NCBI GenBank assembly: GCA_035652095.1
Contig: DASREM010000056.1
Span: forward strand, 186,001 to 250,000
DNA length: 64,000 bases
Source: DASREM01 sp035652095
Lineage (GTDB): Bacteria; Acidobacteriota; Terriglobia; Terriglobales; Acidobacteriaceae
Direction: 5' to 3'
The notes under the pieces were generated by a model. That model ran no database searches, was not told the origin of the DNA, and worked only from the letters and a program-made list of their open reading frames with translations. Positions 9,139-17,040 of this stretch are shown here, one piece after another (within the stretch, counting starts at the first letter, position 1; each line of letters begins with the position of its first letter). Position numbers and translations under genes: made by a program.

Positions 9139-10614
9139 TCAATTGACCTGGAGGCTGTCGAGCATCTGTTGGTAGGTGGAACGTAGCTTCCGGAAATCGC
9201 TTTCCGGAGCGATGAAAATCAGGTAGAGAAGGCCTCCACCGGACCGCGGCACAGTCACCAGCCAATCGTGTTCCGGGACAGGTTGTGAGCCACGCTGGAT
9301 CGGCGAAATGCCCGTGAGGTGTATGGAACGGCCCGAAACCCCGTTGACGGAAATGCGCCGCATATCTCCATTGCTGCGCAGGCCGGGGTTGGACTGCTGC
9401 AGGTTGGCGATCAGATCTTGTGTCGCCTGGTCGAGCGAGGTCGCATTCGCGTCTTGCCCTCCGCTCACCACAACCCCGTAGGCAACCGAACCTTGCGCGG
9501 CGCCCGCCGGCGGGGCAATGGTAATGCCGTTCTGATCATTTTGCGCCTGCCAGTTTTGTGGGTACGACAGCGTGAAATCGCGCTGTTCCAGACGCCTGAA
9601 TCCGCCACTCGGTTTGATTTGGGAGTACGAAACATCCTCCAGCGACGCGTTGCCATTGCTGGCGGGCGAAGTGTTGGAGCTAGTCGGCGAAACGCCGCGG
9701 GGATAAGACCCATTCTGCTGGTTTCGGCGCGCCCACTCGCCAGTCTTTGCGCCATTGGCAATTTCCTGTGCCGTGTAAGCGCGCATGCCTGCCGCCTCCT
9801 GTTTTGCCGAGGCAAATTCCGCGCTGCCGGCCAGGTAATTTCTTGATGGCCAGTTCTGGATCTCTTTTTCGACGGCAGCCACTCGATTCCCGGGATTCGG
9901 GTGGTCGCTGAGGAATTGTGGTCCACCGGGGCCGCCCTGCTCTTCCAATTTTTGGAAGAATTCCGCCATAGCCCTGGGATTGTAGCCAGCCTTGTACATC
10001 ATTATGGCCCCCACCGCATCGGCCTGCGCTTCATCCCCACGCGAATACTTCATTAGTACGGCTCCCGCTCCCACCTGGATCCCCAGCCGTGCCAGATTTC
10101 CCAGCGTACTGCCGCCAAAAATTCCTCCCAGAGCGCCCAGGATATTCGCCCATTGTTGCTTCGGTGCCTGCTTGGCGGAGTGCTGCATGTAAACGTGCGA
10201 CATCTCATGTGCAATCACACCGGCCAGTTCGGCTTCATTGTCCGCTGCGGTAATAGTGCCCAGATTCACGAATATTGGACCGCCAGGCAATGCAAAGGCG
10301 TTGATGTCCTTTTGTGGAATGACGTGAAACTGGAACGGCCATGAGTATTGCTGCGGGATCACTCTTTCCAGTTTCCTCCCCAGTTGCTGCACATATTGCG
10401 TAACCGGGCTCGAATCGGGGAGCACCGGCATCTGCTTGTACACCTCGGCGGCGGCCTGCAATCCCAGCTTTTGTTGGTCCTCCCGGCTCATCGAGACCGA
10501 ACCTGGATCGGGCAACTCCGGTCCCGGGGTCGCCGCCATCAGCCAGGCAGGTTCCGTCATCAGCAAAGCCAAAACCAGCGCGAGTACTCTCGCTTGTACG
10601 GAACGTCTCATCAT
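9139..10614 (-). CDS. Secreted M48-family zinc metalloprotease with C-terminal extra domain
   Basis: A 491-residue protein with an N-terminal signal peptide (MMRRSVQARVLALVLALLM, cleavage near LMAA). Residues about 45-280 are an M48 (BepA/Oma1-like) peptidase domain: HEMSH at 136-140 with a downstream EAQADAVG block carrying the third zinc ligand. A linker rich in Asn, Gly and Ser (about 300-335) joins a C-terminal domain of roughly 150 residues (FTLSYPQNWQAQND, WLVTVPRSGGGLLYLIFIAP) that resembles PsbP-like beta-sheet domains. Shine-Dalgarno AGGAGAG lies just upstream of the ATG pair. The likely role is periplasmic protein quality control. Confidence 0.92.
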   Translation of the reverse strand: MMRRSVQARVLALVLALLMTEPAWLMAATPGPELPDPGSVSMSREDQQKLGLQAAAEVYKQMPVLPDSSPVTQYVQQLGRKLERVIPQQYSWPFQFHVIPQKDINAFALPGGPIFVNLGTITAADNEAELAGVIAHEMSHVYMQHSAKQAPKQQWANILGALGGIFGGSTLGNLARLGIQVGAGAVLMKYSRGDEAQADAVGAIMMYKAGYNPRAMAEFFQKLEEQGGPGGPQFLSDHPNPGNRVAAVEKEIQNWPSRNYLAGSAEFASAKQEAAGMRAYTAQEIANGAKTGEWARRNQQNGSYPRGVSPTSSNTSPASNGNASLEDVSYSQIKPSGGFRRLEQRDFTLSYPQNWQAQNDQNGITIAPPAGAAQGSVAYGVVVSGGQDANATSLDQATQDLIANLQQSNPGLRSNGDMRRISVNGVSGRSIHLTGISPIQRGSQPVPEHDWLVTVPRSGGGLLYLIFIAPESDFRKLRSTYQQMLDSLQVN

Positions 10615-10696
10615 CGCCGCTCTCCTCTTTTCGATCCCACCGCAACTGGGTAGTTCCTGCGACTAAGATGCCGGTCGCTTCGGCCCAAGATGTCCT

Positions 10697-10750
10697 AGGC
10701 GCAACCCTCTGGGTCGAGGCGAAACGCCTCTACATCAGATGGTTGCGCCT
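10697..10750. other. Long two-tier stem-loop in intergenic region, possible structured leader
   Basis: Outer arms AGGCGCAACC (10697-10706) and GGTTGCGCCT (10741-10750) pair perfectly over ten bases. Inside, separated by internal loops of nine and ten bases, GAGGCG (10716-10721) and CGCCTC (10725-10730) close an AAA loop. No T-run follows on either strand, so a classical terminator is unlikely. On the minus strand the element lies about 85 bases before the M48 start codon and about 60 bases after the stop of the small cysteine-rich gene. It could be a leader or intercistronic RNA structure. I do not match it to a known riboswitch. Confidence 0.5.
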
Positions 10751-10813
10751 GTTGCAATCTTATTCTTTGTGGGAAACGTTCGACAAGGACGCAGGAGGTG
10801 GGGGAGGACGATG

Positions 10814-11026
10814 TCAACCGCCGACGCTGAACAATTCGCGCCGGTGCGACTGCCTGCGCGGTTGCATACGCGGCAGGCCCTTCTTGTCCAGCTTAAGGGC
10901 ATCGCAGCAATCGTCGCAGAGCCAGAGGATCATCATCGACTTGGAAGCTCGCATGGGCATGGCCCGCAACCGCAATGGATGAAAGTAATCGGAGTCACAC
11001 GCCGGATTGGCACATCGGTAGTTCAT
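10814..11026 (-). CDS. Small cysteine-rich, putative zinc-binding protein (70 aa)
   Basis: The ATG at 11026 (MNYRCANPAC) is preceded by a strong Shine-Dalgarno AAGGAGAA; an adjacent in-frame GTG at 11029 is possible. The product carries CX4C near the N terminus (Cys5, Cys10) and CX2CC in the middle (Cys37, Cys40, Cys41), separated by a basic stretch and the segment MMILWLCDDC. This layout suggests a zinc ribbon or rubredoxin-like knuckle. The tail is basic and rich in Arg and Gln. There is no signal peptide, so it is cytoplasmic. It lies upstream of the M48 gene and downstream of the Crp/Fnr gene, all on the minus strand. I cannot assign a function. Confidence 0.65.
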   Translation of the reverse strand: MNYRCANPACDSDYFHPLRLRAMPMRASKSMMILWLCDDCCDALKLDKKGLPRMQPRRQSHRRELFSVGG

Positions 11027-11100
11027 CACTTCTCCTTACCTTATGAATCGAAATAAAAGCACTGAGGATCCGCTTGCTCCGATGCGGCGAATTGAGGGCG

Positions 11101-11895
11101 CTATGCGTTGGCGATTTTTTCCAGGGCATTGCGGTCCCGGATCAGCATGGTCGCACCCTTGAATTCCATGAGCTTGTGTTTCTTGAACTCGCTCAGGGTT
11201 CGGGTGACGGTCTCTCGAGACGCACCGATCAACTGCGCGATTTCTTCATGCGTTAACGCTACCTTCACCCTGCTCTCTTCACGGTTCGCGGGGGCGCTGC
11301 CGGAGAGTTGTAAAACCAGGCGCGCTAATCTTTCCGACACCGAGTGCGACAAGCCGATGGAACGAATCAAGTCATAGGCGGACTGGCAGTCGCGGCTCAG
11401 ATGCTGGGCCGCGTGCAGGCACGCTTCACCATATTCTTTGAGGAAATTCAGCAAGTCCTCGCTGGCAATGAACGCCAGTTGGCAAGGCTGCAGGGTCTCT
11501 CCCGTCAACTCGTGCGCCTTAGCGCCAACCACGGATTGCAGGCCGAGAATTTCTCCCGGTTCAGCGATTTTTAGAATCAGAGTCTTGCCCTCGCTATTGG
11601 CGGTCATCAGTTTCACGCGACCCTGACACAGGAGGTAAACTCCGCGCGCCGATTGTCCCTCCAGGAAGACCATCGCGCCTTCTGGATACGAGGTCACATG
11701 CTTGATCTGGTTCAGGGCTTTCATCGCCTCCGGCGCCAGCGAGCAGAAAAAGTTGCTGCTTCGCAGTTTGCAGTTGACGCAGTTGTCGACGATCGGCAAC
11801 CCATAGGGCGAGTACGCCTTGGCCTTCACGTCCGGGAGTTCATAGCAATGAGGAGTTCCGGTAGATATCATTTCGGCGTTTAACATATGAGCCAT
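11101..11895 (-). CDS. Crp/Fnr-family transcriptional regulator with Fnr-like cysteines
   Basis: The 264-residue protein has an N-terminal cysteine cluster CVNC (Cys39, Cys42) and Cys51, a cyclic-nucleotide-binding-type beta-roll at about 60-170 with Cys138 (TLQPCQLAF) at the position of the fourth Fnr cysteine, a dimerisation helix, and a C-terminal helix-turn-helix (LTHEEIAQLIGASRETVTRT). The cysteine set suggests an oxygen- or redox-sensing iron-sulfur cluster, although the spacing CX2CX8C differs from E. coli Fnr. The recognition helix SRETVTR carries the R-E-x-x-x-R pattern of Crp, predicting TGTGA half-sites. The start is 11895, just after AGGAGAGG; an ATG at 11886 is an alternative. 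Activation or repression targets are inferred, not shown. Confidence 0.9.
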   Translation of the reverse strand: MAHMLNAEMISTGTPHCYELPDVKAKAYSPYGLPIVDNCVNCKLRSSNFFCSLAPEAMKALNQIKHVTSYPEGAMVFLEGQSARGVYLLCQGRVKLMTANSEGKTLILKIAEPGEILGLQSVVGAKAHELTGETLQPCQLAFIASEDLLNFLKEYGEACLHAAQHLSRDCQSAYDLIRSIGLSHSVSERLARLVLQLSGSAPANREESRVKVALTHEEIAQLIGASRETVTRTLSEFKKHKLMEFKGATMLIRDRNALEKIANA

Positions 11896-11962
11896 CCTCT
11901 CCTGTTGCGACCCTCAATTCCCGTTTCGATTGCTAATCTAGACTTCGCTGTCCAAGTTTCCT

Positions 11963-11980
11963 ACTAGGTGAATCCCTAGT
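11963..11980. promoter_or_regulatory. Perfect palindrome ACTAGG-N6-CCTAGT, candidate operator
   Basis: ACTAGG (11963-11968) and CCTAGT (11975-11980) form a perfect six-base inverted repeat around TGAATC. It lies in the 104-base gap between the stop of the output-less response regulator and the start of the Crp/Fnr gene, centred about 76 bases upstream of the latter. Its size fits a dimeric regulator such as a NarL/LuxR-type protein, two of which are encoded in this window. The five Ts that follow on the plus strand do not serve any plus-strand gene here. I saw no second copy in the intergenic regions I scanned. Confidence 0.45.
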
Positions 11981-11999
11981 TTTTCACTGGAATCGTTCT

Positions 12000-12467
12000 T
12001 CAATCTTTCAGCGGCGTTTCCAGCTGAGGAGAAACGTACGTCTTGCCCTCCAGCACGCAAGAAACAGCTTGCCGCAGTTGTTCTACGGCATAGACCTTGA
12101 GCACATACCCGGCCGCACCCAGGCGGCGAGCTTTGCGCAGATAAGCTGATGTTGACTGGACCGTCAGAAAGATCAGCTTGCTTGTGAGGCCCAGGGCGCG
12201 GAGCTTTTCTGCTGCCTCGAACCCATTCATCTCGGGCATGCTGATATCGCTGACAATGAGGTCCGGTTTCAGTCGTTGCGCCTCTTCCACGAGGCTTTTG
12301 CCATCGGTGACCTCGGCTACGATCTCGTAATCGTTGGTGAGCAGCAAGCGTACTTCCTGAAGGACCGCGACCTGATCGTCCGCCAATAGCAGCCGTTTGC
12401 GGTTTCCAGAAGCGCTAGTCGAGGTCACGGGAGATTCTCCAACCCTGGGATCGGACCGTCGAACCAT
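12000..12467 (-). CDS. Single-domain response regulator (REC only)
   Basis: After a variable N-terminal extension of about 24 residues, one receiver domain occupies the rest of the 155 residues: acidic pair Asp30-Asp31, phospho-acceptor Asp74 in SDISMPEMNG, Thr102 and Lys124 (GYVLK). No DNA-binding domain follows. The end KTYVSPQLE aligns with the linker KTYITP-like region of NarL-type regulators, so it looks like a NarL-family protein that lost its helix-turn-helix. ATG 12467 lacks a Shine-Dalgarno; a GTG at 12428 preceded by GGAG is a good alternative start. It is encoded next to a complete NarL-type regulator and may act as a phosphate sink or protein-protein switch. Confidence 0.88.
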   Translation of the reverse strand: MVRRSDPRVGESPVTSTSASGNRKRLLLADDQVAVLQEVRLLLTNDYEIVAEVTDGKSLVEEAQRLKPDLIVSDISMPEMNGFEAAEKLRALGLTSKLIFLTVQSTSAYLRKARRLGAAGYVLKVYAVEQLRQAVSCVLEGKTYVSPQLETPLKD

Positions 12468-12541
12468 GGGAATGAATGTGCCACTGCCAGGAGGTTACGG
12501 AATCCCGCGGTGCCGCGACGACTGGGGTAAATACTAGTCTT

Positions 12542-13183
12542 CTATTCCGCGATAAGTCCTTGCTGAAGAGCGACTTTGGTGAGTTCTGCTACGCTACGCA
12601 CACCCAGGCGCGCCATGATGCGAGCCCGATGGAACTCCACGGTTTTGACCGAAACATGAATCATGTCAGCAATTTCCTTGTTGGCCTTTCCTTGGACAAT
12701 CAACTGCAGGATCTCGCGCTGGCGGTCGGTCAATTCATCGTCGTCGGCGCCAATTTCACCCGATCGGTTCAGCAGTTGCGAACGCACATCTTCACCGAAG
12801 CTGGGAGTGATGTAAGTCTGCCCACGCAACGCCGCCTCAATGGCCTGGTGCAGTTCTTCGCGTGCTCCCGACTTAAGCACGTATCCGGAGGCCCCGGCTT
12901 TTAGCGCGTGTTTCAGATATTGGGGGTTCAGGTGCTGGCTGAGGAATATGATCCGTACCGCCGGCAAGCTCTTTTTGATCAGGCGCGCGGACTCGAACCC
13001 GTTTAGCACCGGCATGCTGATGTCCAAAATCACGACATCCGGTCGCAGCTTCTCGGCCGCATCCACCAGCGCTTTGCCGTCGTAGGCCTCCCCCGCGATT
13101 TCGAATTGATCCTGCAAGCTGGCGCGCACGCCGTCCAGGATTAACGCATGATCATCGCCCAGCAACACGCGGATTCGCTTCAT
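12542..13183 (-). CDS. NarL/LuxR-type response regulator
   Basis: A 213-residue regulator of standard length. The receiver domain has the phospho-acceptor Asp54 (LDISMPVLNG), preceded by the acidic pair near residues 10-11 and followed by GYVLKSG. The GerE helix-turn-helix is LTDRQREILQLIVQG...NKEIAD...VKTVEFHRARIMARLG. I chose the ATG at 13183 because CTGGAG lies six bases upstream; the longer frame to 13297 adds a non-homologous extension. It is divergent from the CHASE3-PAS histidine kinase at 13315, 131 bases away, which is the obvious partner. Targets are unknown. Confidence 0.93.
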   Translation of the reverse strand: MKRIRVLLGDDHALILDGVRASLQDQFEIAGEAYDGKALVDAAEKLRPDVVILDISMPVLNGFESARLIKKSLPAVRIIFLSQHLNPQYLKHALKAGASGYVLKSGAREELHQAIEAALRGQTYITPSFGEDVRSQLLNRSGEIGADDDELTDRQREILQLIVQGKANKEIADMIHVSVKTVEFHRARIMARLGVRSVAELTKVALQQGLIAE

Positions 13184-13314
13184 GCGCAACTCCAGACCGC
13201 CTTTATCATACTTCTTCCTCGCGCAAGCTGAAACCGTCACCGTTTTGTATGTCGCAACTCTGAATTGTGGCATCATCACTGCAAGGGTTCGTCTCATCCA
13301 CGTTTGGGGAGCTT

Positions 13315-15057
13315 ATGACAGTGCAAAGGGAGCATATGGCCAATCCTGCCGGCGTGCGCGATTCTTTATTACGGCGCTCTCTGATCTGGAGCCTGGTGGG
13401 GATAGTCACGATTGTGTTGATCGCCATCAGCGGGTTCAGCACTCTTCAACAAGTCGATCGCTTCGACTTCTGGCTTGATCATAGCCGCGTAGTGATCGGG
13501 AATATCAAGAATCTGCAGACCGACCTGACCAAGGCGGAGAGCGCCGAGCGAGGGTACCTGCTCACCGGTTTGGACCGTTATCTTGACCCTTTCCATGTCG
13601 CCGAGTCGGAAATGTTTGCCAGCTTTGCCAAGTTGAAGGGTCTTACCGCCGACAATCCGGGTCAGCAGGAACGCCTGGACCGGCTCGAACCCCTGATGCG
13701 CGCGCGAATGAGCGTCATGAACGACATCATTAAACTGCGCGCGACCTCCGGTCTGCGCCCCGCCCTGGATCTGATATTACCGGGACGGGGGGACGAAATG
13801 ACGAGACAAGTCCGGGAACTGGCCCAAGAGGTGGAGGACGAAGAATACCGGCTTCTCGGGGAGCGCAGCCGTAACCGTCAGAAATGGCTTCGCCTGGGAT
13901 TTATCGGAACCTTGCTGGCAGCAACCCTGGCCATGGTCGCCATGATTACCGCCCCTTTTGATGTGCGCCGGGCTATCCTGCAGCGCGAACTGGCAGCCGA
14001 GAAGTTGCGGGCGGCTGAGTCCCGGGCCCACGCTTTGTTCGAGTCGGCGGCGCAGGGAATCTTCGTTGCGGACCGTGAGGGTCGTATCGTGATGGCGAAC
14101 CCCGCCATGACCACGATCTTCGGGTATTCTCCCGAAGAATTGCAGACCATGAAGGTCGAGCAACTGGTGCCGGAGAGCTTACGCCGTCGTCACGTCGGCC
14201 TTCGTGATCAGTATTTTCACAATCCTCAAAGTCGCCCTATGGGGCTTGGGATGGATCTGCAGGCGTGTCGCAAAGATGGCTCCAACTTCTATGCCGAGAT
14301 CAGCCTGAGTCACATCGAAACCGCGACCGGAACCATGGCCGTGGTTTTCGTTACTGACATTTCCAAGCGCCGCGCCGACGAACAAGCGATTTTGCAACAA
14401 CGTGCCGACTTGCGCGGCCTGGCAGGGAAGCTCATGACCGCCCAGGACGACGAGCGTCGCAGGATCGCGAGAAACTTGCACGACGACCTGTCACAAAAAT
14501 TAGCTTATCTCTCGATTGACCTGGGGAAACTCGCGATGCGGCCGCTGGAGCGGGAGGTTGTCGATCACGTGCGCGGCCTGCAGCACCGTGCGGCTGAAGC
14601 CGGGGAAACCGTCCGTGCCATCTCCCACGAACTGCATCCCTCGGTTTTGGATGACATAGGGCTGGAAGCCGCTCTGGAGCAATATTGCGAAGAGTTCCAG
14701 GGCCGCACCGGTATCGAAACTACGTTCCATGTCGGCAATCTCCCCCCGCACATCCCTCGACAAGTGGCGAACTCTCTCTATCACATCGGACAGGAATGTT
14801 TGCGTAACGTGGCAAAGCATTCTCGGGCTGAGAAGGCCAGCGTTACCTTGTCGGTAAGCGGCAACATCATGCGCCTGGAAGTGGATGATCGAGGGATCGG
14901 CATGAAAAGCGAACCCAGGGCTGGTTCTTCTTTGGGCCTGGTCGCGATGAAAGAACGTGCACACCTGGTGAATGGAAGCGTTGCCGTCGCGTCTCGCGAA
15001 GGAGAGGGCACCAAGGTAATTGTAGAGATTCCTCTTGAGGAGAATGGCCAGGGGTAG
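13315..15057 (+). CDS. CHASE3-PAS sensor histidine kinase (HisKA_3 type)
   Basis: About 580 residues. A first membrane helix (about 22-41) is followed by a CHASE3-like extracytoplasmic domain (KAESAERGYLLTGLDRYL), a second helix (about 205-225), a PAS domain with FESAAQGIFVADREGRIVMA, the HisKA_3 dimerisation/phospho-acceptor helix (RRIARNLHDDLSQ, His389), and a HATPase_c domain (NVAKHS, DDRGIGM, SLGLVAMKERA). This is the kinase class that pairs with NarL-type regulators such as the divergent gene at 12542-13183. Starts at 13315 (after GGGGAG) and 13336 (after AGGGAG) are both plausible. The signal is unknown; the PAS domain shows no clear cofactor-binding cysteine or histidine pattern. Confidence 0.92.
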   Translation: MTVQREHMANPAGVRDSLLRRSLIWSLVGIVTIVLIAISGFSTLQQVDRFDFWLDHSRVVIGNIKNLQTDLTKAESAERGYLLTGLDRYLDPFHVAESEMFASFAKLKGLTADNPGQQERLDRLEPLMRARMSVMNDIIKLRATSGLRPALDLILPGRGDEMTRQVRELAQEVEDEEYRLLGERSRNRQKWLRLGFIGTLLAATLAMVAMITAPFDVRRAILQRELAAEKLRAAESRAHALFESAAQGIFVADREGRIVMANPAMTTIFGYSPEELQTMKVEQLVPESLRRRHVGLRDQYFHNPQSRPMGLGMDLQACRKDGSNFYAEISLSHIETATGTMAVVFVTDISKRRADEQAILQQRADLRGLAGKLMTAQDDERRRIARNLHDDLSQKLAYLSIDLGKLAMRPLEREVVDHVRGLQHRAAEAGETVRAISHELHPSVLDDIGLEAALEQYCEEFQGRTGIETTFHVGNLPPHIPRQVANSLYHIGQECLRNVAKHSRAEKASVTLSVSGNIMRLEVDDRGIGMKSEPRAGSSLGLVAMKERAHLVNGSVAVASREGEGTKVIVEIPLEENGQG

Positions 15058-15209
15058 TCATTCAGGGTCTCCAGAACCAGCGGCAGCTCCCGACTGCTCG
15101 CCAGATGTCACTCGCACAAACTCTTCTTTTCCTGCCGCATCGAATCTCCCCCAACCTGCGAGGGTTTTTCGACGGGGGTTTGAGCGGTGAGTAGTTACGA
15201 GGAGAGTGT

Positions 15210-16361
15210 ATGCAGCCTGTATCGAGAACTCAGTTCCATCGGAATCGCTTTGGACGGCGTGCGTTGCTGAAAGGGGCCGCCGGCGCATTCATCGGAGCCT
15301 CAGCTCTACATCTCGGAGCGGAAGCCGCCATTGCGGAAAGGTCGAGCCCGGAAGACCAGAACAATCACTCCGGCCATCTGCGCAAACGAATGTTGGGATT
15401 CATGCTTCCGCACGAACAATTTACGATTCCGCAGTTGCTTGAGTTCGGGACTGCCGCAGAGCAAGCCGGGTTCGACCTGCTGGCGACCAGCGATCACTTC
15501 CAGCCCTGGCAGTCGAACGAAGGGCATGCCGGTGAAGCTTGGGTCACCATGGGTGCCCTCGGTGTGCGTACCCGGCGGGCCTGGATTGGTCCTACTGTCA
15601 CCTGCCCGACCTTCCGCTACAACCCGGCAGTGGTAGCGCAGGCATTCGCCTCACTTAACCTTCTCTGCCCGGGCCGGATCTTTCTCGGAATTGGTTCCGG
15701 AGAAGCTCTAAACGAAGAAGCTGCCACCGGCACCTGGCCAAAATGGGAGGAGCGTTCCGAGCGGCTCATTGAAGCCACCGATCTCATCCGCCAGCTTTGG
15801 ACTGGACAACTCGTTGATCATAAGGGCAAGTATTACACCGTACATGCGAAGTTGTTCGATCCGCCGGTCAGGCCCATTCCTTTGTTGATGGCGGCCAATG
15901 GCCCCAAGGCGATGCGACGTGCGGGTCAGTATGCCGACGGTCTAGTGACCGATCCTAAGACCTGGAAACAACATAAGGCAGAATTTATTGCCGGGGCCAA
16001 GGCCGCAGGCAAAGATCCCGGCAATATGCCTGTCCTGGTGGAGCAATACGTGGTCGTGGGCGACAGGAAAGAAGCCGAGGCCGCGGCCGAGCTATGGCGC
16101 TTCGGGCCGAAAGCGTTCAAGAGCTACTACAACATTCGAGATCCGCAGACGATTCAGCAGCGCGCCGATTCAGAGGTCCCGCTGGAAGAGGTGTATGGCG
16201 ACTGGCCGGTGAGTACCGATCCCGCCGCACACATCAAAGTTGTGAACGAATTGTTCGAGAGCGGCGCCAGCATCGTGAACATCCATAGCGGTCAGGCAGA
16301 TCAGAAGCGAGTCAGTGACTTCTATGCGAGAGCCGTAGTTCCGCAAATCAAGCGGACCTGA
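15210..16361 (+). CDS. LLM-class F420-dependent oxidoreductase with Tat-like signal (FGD/fHMAD family)
   Basis: The N terminus has a twin-arginine-like signal (FGRRALLKGAAGAFIGASAL) with likely cleavage near residue 42. The rest is a luciferase-like TIM-barrel with the F420-dependent glucose-6-phosphate dehydrogenase family signature: ATSDHFQPWQ, GHAGEAWVTMGALG, PGRIFLGIGSGEALNE, and MAANGPKAMRRAGQYADG. The enzyme should use cofactor F420 for hydride transfer; the substrate is unknown. Export of an F420 enzyme is unusual but has precedent in mycobacterial fHMAD. GGAGAG lies three bases before the ATG. No F420 biosynthesis gene is in the window. It could instead bind FMN like other LLM proteins. 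Confidence 0.82.
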   Translation: MQPVSRTQFHRNRFGRRALLKGAAGAFIGASALHLGAEAAIAERSSPEDQNNHSGHLRKRMLGFMLPHEQFTIPQLLEFGTAAEQAGFDLLATSDHFQPWQSNEGHAGEAWVTMGALGVRTRRAWIGPTVTCPTFRYNPAVVAQAFASLNLLCPGRIFLGIGSGEALNEEAATGTWPKWEERSERLIEATDLIRQLWTGQLVDHKGKYYTVHAKLFDPPVRPIPLLMAANGPKAMRRAGQYADGLVTDPKTWKQHKAEFIAGAKAAGKDPGNMPVLVEQYVVVGDRKEAEAAAELWRFGPKAFKSYYNIRDPQTIQQRADSEVPLEEVYGDWPVSTDPAAHIKVVNELFESGASIVNIHSGQADQKRVSDFYARAVVPQIKRT

Positions 16362-16482
16362 CGCTGGCCAGAGTGCGATCTTGCATTCATACCATGCAGC
16401 ACCGGTGCGCCTTTCTTCATCTGAAAAGTGCGGCAGGGAAATGAGCCCTGTGGATCGCCAAACTTTCTTTCGAGGATTTGCC

Positions 16483-16992
16483 ATGAAGACAGAACGACTG
16501 CAGGACCTCTTCGAACTCGGGCTTTGCTACATCAACGACTGTGAGACAAAGCTGGTCAAAAAAGGCTTGCCGGCCATGATTGATGCTGCTTCCTCGCCTG
16601 AGCTGCGGCAGGCGCTTGAACAACACCTGCGAGAGACCCAGAACCAGGTTATGCGACTGCAGCAGGTGTTCTCGATTATCGGTAAAGAACCCGACACCGA
16701 AGACAATGACATCGTGGACGAGATGACTAAGGCCGCCGAGAAGAAGATCAAGAACATCGATGCTTCGCCATTGCGTGATGCCGCCCTTATCGAATCTGGG
16801 AATGTTGTTGAACACTACGAGATTGCAACCTACGGGTCTCTAATCGCATGGGCTCGGCAACTGGGCTTCAGCGAGGCAGCTACTTTATTGCAACAGACGT
16901 TGGATGAGGAAGAAACGGCCGATGAGAAGTTGACCGCTTTGGGAGAGAAGGTGATCAATCCCACCGCGGCCCAACACCTTCGGGCTGCGTAG
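16483..16992 (+). CDS. YciE/YciF ferritin-like family protein (DUF892)
   Basis: A 169-residue all-alpha protein that fills the DUF892 family: LQDLFELGLCYINDCETKLVK (helix 1), ELRQALEQHLRETQNQVMRL (helix 2), then ALIESGNVVEHYEIATYGSL (helix 3) and a last helix with LDEEETADEKL. The Glu and His residues in these helices (E..H, E..EHYE, EEE) form a di-iron-type pattern as in ferritin-like four-helix bundles. I chose the ATG at 16483 because the preceding frame to 16381 is not conserved in character. Family members are stress-induced in enterobacteria; the biochemical role is not settled. A hairpin terminator follows at once. Confidence 0.9.
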   Translation: MKTERLQDLFELGLCYINDCETKLVKKGLPAMIDAASSPELRQALEQHLRETQNQVMRLQQVFSIIGKEPDTEDNDIVDEMTKAAEKKIKNIDASPLRDAALIESGNVVEHYEIATYGSLIAWARQLGFSEAATLLQQTLDEEETADEKLTALGEKVINPTAAQHLRAA

Positions 16993-17010
16993 GGCAACGA
17001 CTGACGGAAG

Positions 17011-17040
17011 CGTGGCGGGGTTTCCCGCCACGTGAGATTT
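17011..17040. terminator. Hairpin terminator shared by convergent genes
   Basis: CGTGGCGGG (17011-17019) and CCCGCCACG (17024-17032) form a perfect nine-base-pair stem with a GTTT loop, followed on the plus strand by TGAGATTTT. It lies between the stop codon of the ferritin-like gene and the stop of the convergent small secreted protein, so it can serve the plus-strand gene. The T-run is short and interrupted, so efficiency may be modest. Confidence 0.7.
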
